In this document: one piece after another, positions 1 to 12,800 of the stretch
Numbering within the stretch: position 1 is the first letter of the stretch
Layout of the letters: each line of letters begins with the position of its first letter
Assembly (NCBI GenBank): GCA_916700875.1
Contig: CAKAKS010000285.1
Location: 186,001 to 250,000 of the forward strand
Source: Sebastes aleutianus
Taxonomy: Eukaryota; Chordata; Actinopteri; Perciformes; Sebastidae
DNA: 64,000 bases
Direction of reading: 5' to 3'
Notes under the pieces: generated by a model
Seen by the model: only the letters and a program-made list of their open reading frames with translations
What the model was told of the DNA's origin: nothing
Databases searched by the model: none
Translations under genes and position numbers: made by a program

Positions 1-3000
1 CTCCAGCAACGTGGCCAACTGCATGTGACCGCCGCTCCACTCGTTACCAGGTGACCGACTGACTGTCAGGTCACCATCAGATCTGATCACTGCACAAGCA
101 CACAACACAAAGCACACAGACAGTGACGGAGCGATTACGGTCGCCACTGTCTGAACATCAGACTTAATCAGTTTTTAGGCTGATGTTCAGTTTGCACTCA
201 GTGATCGAGGAATATTAGGGAGGTTCTACTGACTTGAAGTGCACAGCTGACAAATCTGAAGTCTTCTCTGACAAAATCACAGATTCAAGACTTTTTTTTC
301 TTGACTCCTGCTGGTGTTATTTGATATCAGTGATGTAGTATTTTGTACTGTATTTTCTTCTGTTTGACTGCCTTGACATAGTTTTGACTTTTTTAAGGGA
401 ACATAGTGGCTGAGCCCATTAGTATTTAATACTAACGTCTCCAGAATGAGAGGTGAGTTTGGATTCAGAACTAATAGGTTAACTGCACATTATGAATGTG
501 GACTGTATAGTAGGCCAGTATGAATGCATTTCAAAGCTCTGTTCTTCAAGACTGTCTCTGGTTTACTCGCTGGTCCTGCAGTCTTTTTCATGACCCACAG
601 AGATATGACAAATCAGTAATTTGAAATTTGCAGTTAAAGCGTTATCATTTTCATCAGTCAATCTGAAATACAATGTTAAGATGTCAAATACATTTCCAAG
701 ATTCCTTTGATCTTATGCTAGGTTAAGTGAAAGCATCTGTATGAGCAGTTAGAATAATTCTGAATGCACCTTTTAAAAAGTCTATCAGTAAGCTGGATCA
801 TATTGTAACAATTGTAGCTGGGATTTACCTGTAATTGTGTTTGAACAATCATTTAAGGCCGATTGAGACAAATCAGTCACTGGGTAAGAGGGGAAGGTTT
901 CGACGAATTTAACTGCTGCAAGTGCCAAACACAAAAAACAGCCATTCTAGGAAGCTGAAGATGCAAATCTGGTTCAACGCCTGCTGAATCCTGAGTGGCC
1001 ACCTTTACCTCGACCTCAGAATAGAGAAAGATTTGGTGATATATACCTGAGAGTCAAGGACTGATCAGAGCAATACGGTGCACCGCTCCGGTTATTTTTC
1101 AATTTTATTGTATAGAGATCTGTTCAAACTGAAAGGGACAGATTCAAATTCAAGATTTGTGTTTGATGATAGCTGGACTGTCAGAAATCCTAATCAGAGT
1201 GCTTTCAGATGTGTACGAGATGCAGCTGAGGTTTGTCTCTGCAGATTGGTTGCGTTATATATTTTAATATATGGACATTTTTGTATAATAAAATACGTGT
1301 ATCTTTGGTATTATCCTTTACTACACTATCTAATCCATTGCTGTGCACTATTTTCCTAGAATAGATGTGAAGTCCGAGTATATTTTTGTCCTAAATGGAG
1401 AATTTCATGTTCTAAGTTTGAAGATGTTTATTTGACACCCAAATCTACGGAAAATTTAATGATTTTTTGGCAACTTTTTTCTCACAATAGGTTTACAGAG
1501 TGATGACTTTGAAACAGCTATATACAGTTATAACAGAAATATACATATTGTTGCACAGTTTGTGTCCTGCCGGTGTTAATTTTAGTGCATATTATCAACC
1601 AGGTACGTCATTTCTACACAAAAACTGAAAAAAAACGTGTCCCCAACTTTTTTAGCAAATGAGCCAGAAACTTTTGTAAGTCTTTTGTAAACTTTACTGT
1701 TCTTTGTGTTGTTCTTCCTCCTCCTGACTGCTTCCATCTTGTGCTTTTTATTTACATGGTATTGGTATAAATTGGTACAATAAATTTATGTGTAAAGTTT
1801 ATTGATGGGATTTCTATGTTTTTTTTTTCCTGTAGCACTTAAAGACATTTTGCCTTTGTCAGGACTAATTATAAACTGGATCCATAAAAAGCCTTTCAAC
1901 AGTCAAGTTTGTTGTAATGCCCCCTTTTTGTAAAATTAACTCACTTTTGTTAGGTAAAGTCACCATCAACTTGCTCATCAGACTGCTCTAAACTAAAGAG
2001 GTGAGTTCAGTTTCTTACACACTTGACACTGTTGGGTGTGCATTTCTTTTTACTCTCAATGAAGATTCATAAAATTATACTTTTTCATAAAAGTAGGCAT
2101 CAGGAGTTTTCCTGATTCGGATGAGTCTGCTGAGCAATATAACGTGTAAATGAGAAGTTGATATCAAATTTGCGTTTATCGTTTTGTAACATCCTATTAA
2201 ACCAAGTTAAAAAGTAACACTTTGAGGCAGAGGTTTTGGTTGTGTAAAGTTTATTGACAGCTGACATGTGGTTGTTATAAACTGTCTCCTGGACTTTGTG
2301 GTTTCACTGGGTCAAATGTTAAGTGCACAATATAATATAATCAAGGCGTCGTTATGGTTTTTAAAGATGCCTGAAACTCCTATTGCAAAAATTGTTTACA
2401 TACCTTGATAGTTTGTGATGTTCAAAAAGCAAATTGTGTGACCACTTGTATTTGTTTGTATTATTATTATGTACTGTGTAGTATGACTTCTTAGCACACA
2501 GCTCACAGAATTTCTACCATTTTCAACAATGATTGTTTAGTTTAATTTATTTGAGAGAAGGGACAGTTTTTCATCTGTAGTCCCTGGCCAAGGTGTAACA
2601 AACATCTTCTTAAAACACATCAAAACAGAACAAAAAGAGGGCATGTAGATTAAAAGGTTGGACAAGGACACAGTCACTAGAAGCAGTAGAAGCTGTAGTG
2701 ACATATATGCTGTACGTATAGAACGACATTGCAAACAAGCAGGACATATAGATACAGTAGCAGTGTGTATATAGTCATCATTCATTGTTTTGTATTAATT
2801 AGGCATTGTTTTAATTTAAAGATCTGTAAGTGTTTAGTTGTCTGATGTGAGTTGGGAACATATTCTACTCTCTTGAACCTCTAACAGACCAGGCTGACTG
2901 GCTAAAGGCACTTTTCTTTCCGCAACGGAATAATGCAATCTCCTCTTATAGACCCCCTAGTGACACGATTAGTATCGGTTCTTCTGTTGATATAGGCTGC

Positions 3001-3783
3001 AAGTGGCATTGTCATGGATGACTTAGTATACCAAGCACAAGTTTGCATATTCTATTAGGTCATCCCAATTTACAATCTGATACATTTTTAAAAACAATTG
3101 GGCAGTGATTGAAGTGCTTTGAGTGGTTTCAGCGTACTATGGTTGGCCCGTGACCAGCTTGTTAAGAGTAGTTCAAATGAGTGAAAATCATTGTGTAGAA
3201 ACATTTTAGCAGCCTCTGTAGATTAGCTTCTAATGAATCAGAAATTTGCAAGATTGAACTGGACCCCTCCCCTCCCCCCCAGCATTTTAATTTCTTGATT
3301 AGGTAAATAGATTGTATTTATATATCACATTCAGTCAATTGACTGACTAGAAAGTATGTCCATTTTGTATTGTCAAATACATGTTTATTTTTGGTAAATG
3401 TTATTACGACATTCTAATGTTTTATCCTTAATATTGCAAATTGTGGAATCAAAATAGTCAACTTTGTTTTCAATCATTTAAGTTTTATTTGGTGACAAAC
3501 TACCGTAGGTTGTAATGTAGAAAATGAGTCATGAGAGGTCAAGTGTTTGTCATCTGTGTTTTACTGCTTTCAGTCTTTGGACCCTGGGTGGATGCAGAAA
3601 AGAGGTGAACCAAAGAGAAGATGCTCAGAGGTCTGATAACTGGGAGCTAGAGCACATCACACACACACACACACACTGCCAGGTGCAGAGGAGTTTGGAG
3701 AAAAACTTAAAGCTATTAGGATGTGTAGAAACACACCTTGAGAGGTGACTTCAGAAAAATAAAAAACGGACAGAAGAGAAAGA
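1..3783. other. Upstream region without a recognised gene
   Basis: No open frame here is longer than about 93 codons and none shows a recognisable domain or a convincing set of splice sites. The stretch is AT-rich. It contains a short CA run near 3658-3676 and a probable dispersed repeat (separate entry). Untranslated leader exons of the lectin gene starting at 3784 could lie here, but the sequence alone does not show them. The first 30 bases could be the tail of a gene lying outside the window; this cannot be decided. Confidence 0.4.
2532..3290. repeat. Probable old dispersed repeat
   Basis: The stretch beginning with a T-rich run and the phrase 'catctgtagtccctggcca', followed by a long low-complexity body, resembles a dispersed sequence I associate with many teleost introns. 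No intact coding frame is present; the 82-codon minus-strand frame at 2537-2785 is part of the repeat. Family assignment is from memory of the pattern only. Confidence 0.3.
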
Positions 3784-3826
3784 ATGCTTCTGCAGCTGCT
3801 CAGCTTTGCTGCTCTTCTTGCTTGCG
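3784..3826 (+). other. Signal-peptide exon of the lectin
   Basis: The first exon encodes 14 residues plus one base, a short leucine- and alanine-rich hydrophobic run ending in Ala-Cys-Gly, and is followed by a GTGAGT donor. The next exon continues with a cysteine-rich start of the first CTLD. This ATG was chosen because it is the only one that gives a signal peptide and joins in phase to the 5139 exon. The intron after it is 1.3 kb. Confidence 0.75.
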
Positions 3827-6800
3827 GTGAGTCTCTTTTTCATTATATTTTTGGGGAGGTCAAAGCATAAACTTGAGAGCACTGAACCTGGCTTTAGTTT
3901 TGTAATCCTCAAAATAAAGACACAAGTATATCCATGAACAAAAAACATATTAAATATGAACTGAGAGTTGTGCTTTCAATATGTGTTTGATGTTAGGCAG
4001 CTGTTGGGGACATTGATAAAATGATTTGTGCTGTATTTTTGGAAGAAATTATTAAAAGTGCATGGAGCACAGACCCAAGATAGAAGGGAGATTGTGTGAA
4101 CCAGAATCTCATCATATGAAAGTTTTGTTTTAGCATAAAAGTAATTAAAAAAAATGGGTAGAAAAACACTCAAAACAAAAACATATCGTGCAAGAGACTT
4201 CTGAACTTTACTACATATACTTAGTACTTTGTTGTTCAACTAATTTTCAACCAATCTTGCAACTATTACTTTCTGTCATCTCTGATAAAAATCAACTGCT
4301 TATCTTAATAATGTAACTAAAATGTCTCCAGACACTGGGTTACTATTTTGTCGACGCTACCAATTGTCTTTAGAAATAAATGATGGTTTACATTGTAGAA
4401 GATTGTAGTATATTTTGTATTCTGAAACATTTTATATCAGTGGTCATCCAAGCCGAAGTGTTAATGGTTTAGTCTTTTAGGCACTGATGGCAGGTTTTTA
4501 GTATCTGATGTTTGAGAAGCCTTACATTGCATGGTGGCACGTTGTTTCAGATGGAGAGTCGCTTGTGAGCTGGTTCAACTTTGCGTCCGTGGTGGTTTTC
4601 TTGAGGTCTTGCAACCCATTACGGATGCGTGCAAATCATGTGATGATTCTATAGTGTCTTGTTGTTAAAGTCAAACATTACCCAAAGATTTGTATGAGAG
4701 TTGACTGACATGGCTGGACTGTGGATCTGTCATGGGACTTTTATGATTGATGGGCATTGAAATGATTCACCAGCTTGTGACATTCCCCCATCAAATGGGC
4801 AATTTATTTTACTTAACCATGAAAAGTAACTCTTCTTGCTGAATGAAAGATGTTATTGTAATAACATTATCTTGTAATCTGCGTAATGGTGCATCAATTC
4901 TACATGCATCCGTATTTTAAAAAAACATGATTAACAGACCTCTGTGTTTAATATGTATTTAATTGCCCATTAAACTCAAATCTTAGTGTTTCATTGAGAA
5001 ACATGATGGTAGTAGGATGTGCTGTCTCACATAATTACTGTGTTCTTTTGTAATGTTTTTTTTTTCCAATTCAAAATATCATGTTTTTGTCATACAGTAT
5101 GTGCACACTAACACTATGTTGTATTGTTGTGTTTTCAGGCCAATGCCAGTGTCGGGAAGGTTGGAGGGAGTCTGAGAGTAAATGTTACTTCTTTTCAATT
5201 GATAAAAAGTCATGGACGGAGGCTAATGCGTTTTGTTTGGAGCAGAACACCAACCTCATGAGCATTCAGGACATTCATGAGAGGGTGAGATGACACGCAC
5301 AAGCCTCCAGAAACAAGACTTGATAAAATATTTCACACAGTATGGGTTAATTTATGTTTATGTCTCATTTCTAGTTGTGGGTGAGGACACAAATCGGCAC
5401 AGAGATCTACTGGATGGGACTGAATGACAAAGTCACAGAAGGAGTCTGGGAGTGGAGTGATGGGAGCCCTTTTATACCAAGCTTAGCGTATGTAATACTG
5501 TTCCAACATCAGAAAAAGCATTCAGTTCATTCATACGTAAATAAAAAACACTCAAGGATGTGTAAAGTCTTTTTACTTAAGTTTATTCAAAATAATCTCT
5601 CCTGTTTCAGAGACTGGAGGACAGGCCAGCCTGATAACTGGAACGAGGATGAGCACTGTGGTCAGGTGGTAGGATCTAGCTTTGGACAGTGGAATGACGA
5701 GACCTGCGGTGTTAAGAGGAACTATATCTGCAAGTACATCAACCGTAAGTCCACCAACTGGCGTCTGTACTGTTTTAGATGTTAATCTCGTTTTGTGAAG
5801 CTGTAGAGCTGAAACTCTTATGCTAAGTTTCTTCTTCTTCTCTTGATCTATTGAAGCTCTAGTGCAAATTGTTTCTCTCTGGCTACGTGGGTAACAAAAA
5901 TTACATTTAACTCCAAGTGGAATAATACTTGTTTTCATTTATGATTTCTCTGAAGTTTTGAATTTATGCAAAACCCACAATATTTTTTTGTATTTTCATG
6001 TAAAGTTGATCAAATCTCAACAAAAAAGAGCTCAGATCAGAGACGGTACGGTCTCTCTAGACCAGGGATGCACAAACTTTTTCACTTGGAGGGCAAAAAA
6101 GTAAACACCTATTGTATTGTTAAGATGCAAAATGGTACTAAGATCCCAAGTCCCCCTAATCGAATATTATTTTAGCATTTACATAGTTAACCCCTTAAAA
6201 CCCACCTGCTGAACACAATTGGGCTCATTTCCAGTCATACCCAATTTATGCATTTCCAAGCAGAAATATTCAAATACAGAATTTTTAGAATAAAAACACA
6301 TTTATACTGCATTAAAAAAACTGCATGGTTTTGCCCCAAACCACATGTGATTATCATAAAGTGGGCGTGTCTGTAAAGGGGAGACTTGTGGGTACCCATA
6401 GAACCCATTTTCATTCACATATCTGGAGGGGGTATCGGAGGTCAAGAGATCCCTTTGAAAATGGCCATGCCTGTTTTTCCTTTGGAGTGTTATTCAGCCT
6501 CCTTCCCAAGAAGATAACATAACATGGCCAAGGACCAATGACCAATGGATTCCTTAGGTTTTGTAGTTTCATATGATACCAGTACCTTCACTCTAACTCT
6601 AAAACTGAGCCTGCTACAGCCTCTGAAAGACAGTAAAGTCGGTCGGGATCGCCGGCCCTTTTTGAACATATTTTCTTTCCTGCTCTTTAGCGAATCCTGG
6701 CCCCCAGTGTGACTTAGCCAATGGCTGGGAACAGTACGGCTCCAACTGCTACAAGCTGAAGGCTGACACCAGAAAGAGTTGGGTGGCAGCGAGACATGAT

Positions 6801-9800
6801 TGTGTGCAGGACGGAGGAGACCTGGTGTCCATTATCACACAGGGAGAAGAGCAGTACATCACAGGAACACTGGACCCATCGTGGGTTGACCTCTGGATTG
6901 GGTTTTCCACACTGGTGAGGAGGAACATAGTGTGGCATTAAGAAGCTCACTTGTCTGTTTATTATTTATAAATATGAATATTGAGTACATCAATGTGAAG
7001 ATGAACTTTGTTCCGCCAGAAATGCAACAAGATTTCATGTCAAGTTGAAGCAGGAAGCATTGTCTACACCTGGTCTGATGCTCAAACTGTGGCTTACACA
7101 AACTGGGCTGATGGTGAACCAACAGGGTAAAATATCACACTGTTTACGTGTAATTTAAATATTAATTTGTGCAGTGAAGATTTAAACACATTGTCTTCCA
7201 ACAGTGATGCACAGGCCGGCTTATGTTCTGCAATCATGAAAGATTCAACAGATCAATTTGGGAAATGGAAAGCCCATGTGTGCAGATATGAGCGTCCTTA
7301 CATGTGTAAACGACCTCTGAACAGTAAGCTGCATTGTTTTGGAAATGCGCAAAGATCATATCTGTTATTTTCATCATAAAAGTATGATTATTAAATAAAA
7401 GATTCTTTGCTGTTCCCTCCAACATTTTCCTGCTGTTCCTCTAAAACTCACCTCCAGCGATCTGCCCACCTGGCTGGCTGAGCTTCACTGGCAATTGTTA
7501 CTGGATGGTCAGTAACATCAATCTGTTGACCACCTGGCACGAGGCCTTCACCAAGTGCTCCGTCATGGGGGCCTACCTGCTGATTATAAACAGGTAGGAA
7601 AGAAGTATTTGCTTTTAAAGTCACACATTATGTAACTTTTAAAAGAAGAAATAGTATAATCTTCATCTTACACATGAAAAGTTGAATTCATAAGCAGTAA
7701 AAGCATCGTTGCTCAGTTCCATACACTGGAGTTTTTTTTCTTGCAACAGGCTTTCTTGGTCTGGTATGACCACCACCCTTAAGGTGGCTAATGTCACCTA
7801 AGCCAATTAAAAGACATTACTGAGTCGGTTTGCTGACTTTATGTCAACATTATGTTTTGGTCAGTTACATATAAATATTTCAAGATTCAAGTTAAAGCGA
7901 CATTAATTGATTTTTGGCCACTTGGGGCAGCAGAACAAGCTGAAAACGCAAGAGATTTAATTTGGGTTGCCAAATAAATTTGCAGAATTTCTTCCATAGT
8001 CTTTTAAGATTTATATCTGCAGTACAGCTTTGAGCCACCTGAAGAAGCCTGAATGTTCATATTGTTCTGATAATTGTAGCCTACTTATAACTTTGACTCT
8101 AATATGAAAGGCTAGCGTACATTATGTTTGTTTTACTGATGAGAGGAAAAAACGGGAGCCTGTTCTCCGCCTAAATGCATTAATTTGGTCTCATTTATAA
8201 AGTATTTAACATGTGTATATGTTTCCAATAACACATGTATAAAACATATTGTGATTTATCAAACGTATATCTCTTCGAAATGACCAATTCATGGTATTAT
8301 AAGGTGATGCGGAAATGGCAGTAAAAATGGTCAGAAACGTTCATTAACGCACAAATTAGCTCTTCTTACGATTCATAGATAAGGCCTATCCTGAATTGGG
8401 TCCCCAGAAAAAATGTTTGGCAAACACTGTTTTAGCCAGTTGCCTATTTACACATCAAGCAGACACAGAAAAATGAGATGAATGACCGATATTCACTCTT
8501 TTAGCTCCGTTTTTGGTCTCCTCCAACCCCTGAGGGAAATATCTGTTACTTTAGCTACCAAATGCTCCACTAAGTTCACCAACAAACTTTGTCTTTTTGC
8601 AGTTTGTTGCTGGGTAGATAGTGTACGGGAGGTTTATCAGAGCTCTTTCATTTAAAACAGCTTCAAGCTGTGGGCCGTAAAACCAAAACAATGAGCTAAA
8701 AAGAGGCTAAAAAGCTATGTTGCAGAGCAGGACTGCAGGAGAACAGTAGAAATCTTACCCTGTCTGTCATTTCTGTCCTGTTCCTTGTGTGCAGTCAAGA
8801 AGAACAGTTCTTCATAAATGGGAACCTTCCAGACTTTCACCAAGTGGACATTCCTGACATCTGGATCGGTTTATCAGGTACTCTACACGCCAAATCTTTT
8901 AATGCTCACTGTGAAACGATAACAAAAAATATGATTTGTGAAAATGCCCTTTCCATTCATTTGTCACCAGATAAGGATCAGGACGGGGATTTCAAATGGG
9001 TGGATAAAACCGAGATAACTTATTCCAACTATGGTCCTGGTTGGCCCAGAAACACTGTAGGCACCTGGGACTGTGGACAAATCTTCACGGGTAGAATTTA
9101 CTTTATATTACTCTACCATTCTAGCCTTAAACTGACACATATGTTTTCAGTTGAGACTGGCATTGCAAGACCTTTATGTTCTCTTCCAGGAAATTATGAG
9201 GGCAAATGGGAAACGACCAACTGCTTCAAGAGCCTTGGTTACATTTGTGAGATGACAGGTGGACAAAACCCCAAACCAACTTCAGCTCCAGGTCAGTCAG
9301 ACTTCATGTTTCCTCTTCACATACTGTCTAGCTAAAGCTGTGTTGATAACTGTTACCTGTTTTTTGCTCCAGATTCCCACTGTGACCCTGGATATTTGTT
9401 GTTTGGGGACTTCTGCTATCATTTTGAGTCTGAGTCGGTGAAAAACTGGCAGGATGCTGAGGCTCACTGTGTCACAGAGCAGGGTCACCTGACAAGCTTC
9501 CACTCAGAGGAAGAACTGAGTTTCCTTACCTGTGAGCGGCTACGAAAGCACTCTAGTTCATCCAATTATTGTTTAATAAATTCTATGAATGTTGTGAATG
9601 TAAATATATTGTTTGAAATTAAAATGAGCTTGATGTTCTTGTCTTTTATCTTCAGCTCACATGCCAGGTGCAGCCTGGGTGGGTTTGAATGATATCAGTG
9701 ATGAAAACAACTTTGTATACACCGATGGAACTCCTGCAGTAAGTGATAAAACCATGAACATACTGTGTGATGCACATAACTGTAAAATGATATAAGTTTG

Positions 9801-12800
9801 ACACCAAGAAATTAAAGGGGACCTATTATGCTTTTGTGCTTTTTCCCTTTCCTTTAGTGTGTTCTATATTTTTTTTTTGTGCATGTAAAAGGTCGGCTAA
9901 GTTACAAAGCCCAAAGTCTTTGCCAAAGGGAGTTACTCTCCCCCACAGAAACACTGCTCCTGAACTGGCTGAAATGCCTTGCTTGAAGTCCTGCTTTGTC
10001 TTCCGTAACGTAGTGATGTCACATGCATTTGCATAATATCTGCCTAGTTAGTTTGGCACGCCCTCAAACAAAGCTAGTTAGAGTGAAGCTGAAGCGGAGT
10101 CTGAAAAGTTAGGTTCGGTTGACCAGTCACAACAGAGTGGGCCAGCTGACCAATCAGAGCAGACTGGGCTTTTCGGGGGGGAGGAAGGGTGCTGCAGCAC
10201 AGCCGGTATGAGAAAAGTAAAGTGTTTTTCGAACATTAAAGCATGCAAACATGTTTTAGTAGAAACCCAAAATACAAGTATGTACCTTAAAATAAGCATA
10301 ATAGGTCCTCTTTAAATAATCACCTTGAACATCACCATAATCACAAACATTTGAAAATCATGGGATCCTCCATGGGAAGATCTTGGTCTCTCCTCAATGT
10401 TTCATTATGGGAAAGTGCAGCAGTATGACTGTAAAGCTGCTCATGATAAAGCAACACTTTTTTTTCTTTGGATCTCAGGACCTCCTCCCATGGGGGCCCA
10501 ACCAGCCAGACAACTGGCAGGAGAACGAGGACTGCGTACACCTCAGAGGGATGACTCACCATGAACCTGGGAAACTCAATGATGATTTCTGCACCGCCAC
10601 ATGGGACTATATCTGCAAAAAAGGTCTGATACACTATCTTTTTTATTCCTCTTGTGTTGGATTCAGACTGTATTTTGTAGTTATTGTTTGTCTTGTCTCT
10701 CCATAGCCAAAGGACAAGGACCCCCTCCCCAGCCCCCGACATCTGGACCAGGTTAACTTGATACTACACTGATCAGTACAAACACGATCTGAAACTGATA
10801 ATGTGTTTATCTGGATTTGTGCATATATGGACGGTCGTGTTTGTTTCAGGATGGAATGAGAAATGCGGCTCTTGGATGGCTGACCCTTTTAACGACTACT
10901 GCTACCTGTTTAACTACCTGTCGATGAGGACGTGGGCAGAGGCTCGAGCCGACTGTGTCAACCAGGGAGGAGACCTCGTCAGTATCACCGATCCCTTCGA
11001 ACAGGCCTTCATACAAGGTTTGACCTTTACACCTTTACTCCAATGTTCTGACATGTGATTTTTCTTTTCCTTCTGCACTGATCCCGATTTAGTTTATTTC
11101 TATTGTTGTTTATTACTTATTCATTTTTATAAAGTCTTTGTGTTTGTCCCATTATTTTATTCTTTTGTGACTATTTTTTCATTGAGTGTTCACATGAGTA
11201 TATCAACAGGTGGCTGCATAACAGTTGACTTGAAGATACTACATAAGTGTGTTAAAGAACTATATCACATCATGCTTTTTGTATCAATTATGTCTCAAAT
11301 TTGACATGGTATCAGGGCCACTGTTAGGGGAAAAATTACATTTTGTGATAAAAGTTGTAATGTCGTGAGAAATAAGTTGTGTAATAGTTCAAGAATAAAG
11401 TTGTAATATAACGATATTTTCTAATACTCAAGCAGTCTGTCAGCTTTAACATGGAGTTATAGGTTTCACCAATAAGCACCTTATTATCATACATATTACA
11501 ACTTTTTTTTCTAAGAAAATGACTTATTTCTTGTAAATTATCAACTTTATTTTTTAAAATGTTAAATTTTTTTCTCATAATTCTGATGATTTTCTCCTCA
11601 AAATGTTTCTATTTAATTCTCTATACCTCCGCTTTTTCTAACAGTGACCCTAATATTATACTCCAACTACCTAAAGTTATATATACACACACACATACTA
11701 GCAATAAACCAATTTAAACTTTGATTGCTTTTTATTTTGTGTTTGCTTTAAAGCCACTACTTGTTGAGTTTTTTGTAACTGTAGCATCTTTAAGATTATT
11801 CTGGTGGCTTTTTGTTTGTAGAAAGGTGAGACAATTCTAATGAAAATTGGTCTAGTTTACAAGATACTTTATCTTATTATTATGATTAGTGTTGTGAGGG
11901 GGTGTAGCGGTGTAGTATTGGTATCTTTTTTTGATACTACCACCGCAGGGTAACAACAGGTTTCAAATTCTGCACATAGTGGCTTTAAAGAGTAACTGAA
12001 CACCTGCTGAAAATCTTGTTTCCGCTGACCTCCAGTAGTTTAACTTCTCACATTGCTGCAGTGATTTACAAGTGTACATCAGGACACAGTGACATCACCG
12101 AAGAAGTGAAACAGGCACCGAACTTTATCTGCTAGAAAGGACCTTTTCGGGATCTATTCTTAAACTTGACTCCCCTTAATTTGTATTTTGTGGGGTTTTT
12201 TTCTCAGGTGTGATCCAGCTGAGTCCCACAGGTATCTCTCTGTGGATGGGCGGTCATGACTCCATCACTGAAGGCGGCTGGGAGTGGGCAGATGGTTCTC
12301 CTTTCAGATACATCCGCTGGGCTGCAGGTTAGTTTGAAGAATATGTTCTGCACGATTTCTGTGAGAAATGTATAAGGATTATTGTCTTGCAAAAAAAATG
12401 ACAACTGAATTCCCTTTCTTCGTGCTTCTTCACAGGTAACCCAGACAACTATTACGGTGAAGACTGCCTGTCTATACTAATTAACAACGGCTACTGGAAC
12501 GACGACAACTGTGAGTACAACAGAGGATACATCTGCAAACGGAAAGGTGAGATCTATGCTTTAATTGTTGTTGTTGGCATTTGCAAACAGAACACTACAG
12601 TATATTCAGTGTTAATACATGTTTTTAACACTATACTCATGTTTCCTCTTTCAGGAAACACACCTGAGCCTCCTCCACCTCATGATGGTAACAACTTTCC
12701 ACACAGTGACAACAAATAAATGTATATGTTATGATCAGATCAGTTGTCACCAAGTAAATACTCGATGTATGAATCCTTCCTGCTGCAGGTTTCATGACGG

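Noticed and set aside
1..60. Possible C-terminus of an upstream gene at the window start
   Set aside because: Too few codons are visible to choose a frame or family.
3524..3748. 74-codon plus frame just before the lectin start, possible alternative first exon
   Set aside because: It includes the CA run, has no signal peptide of its own and no donor that joins in phase to 5139.
5573..5938. 121-codon minus-strand frame
   Set aside because: Antisense shadow of the CTLD1 exon.
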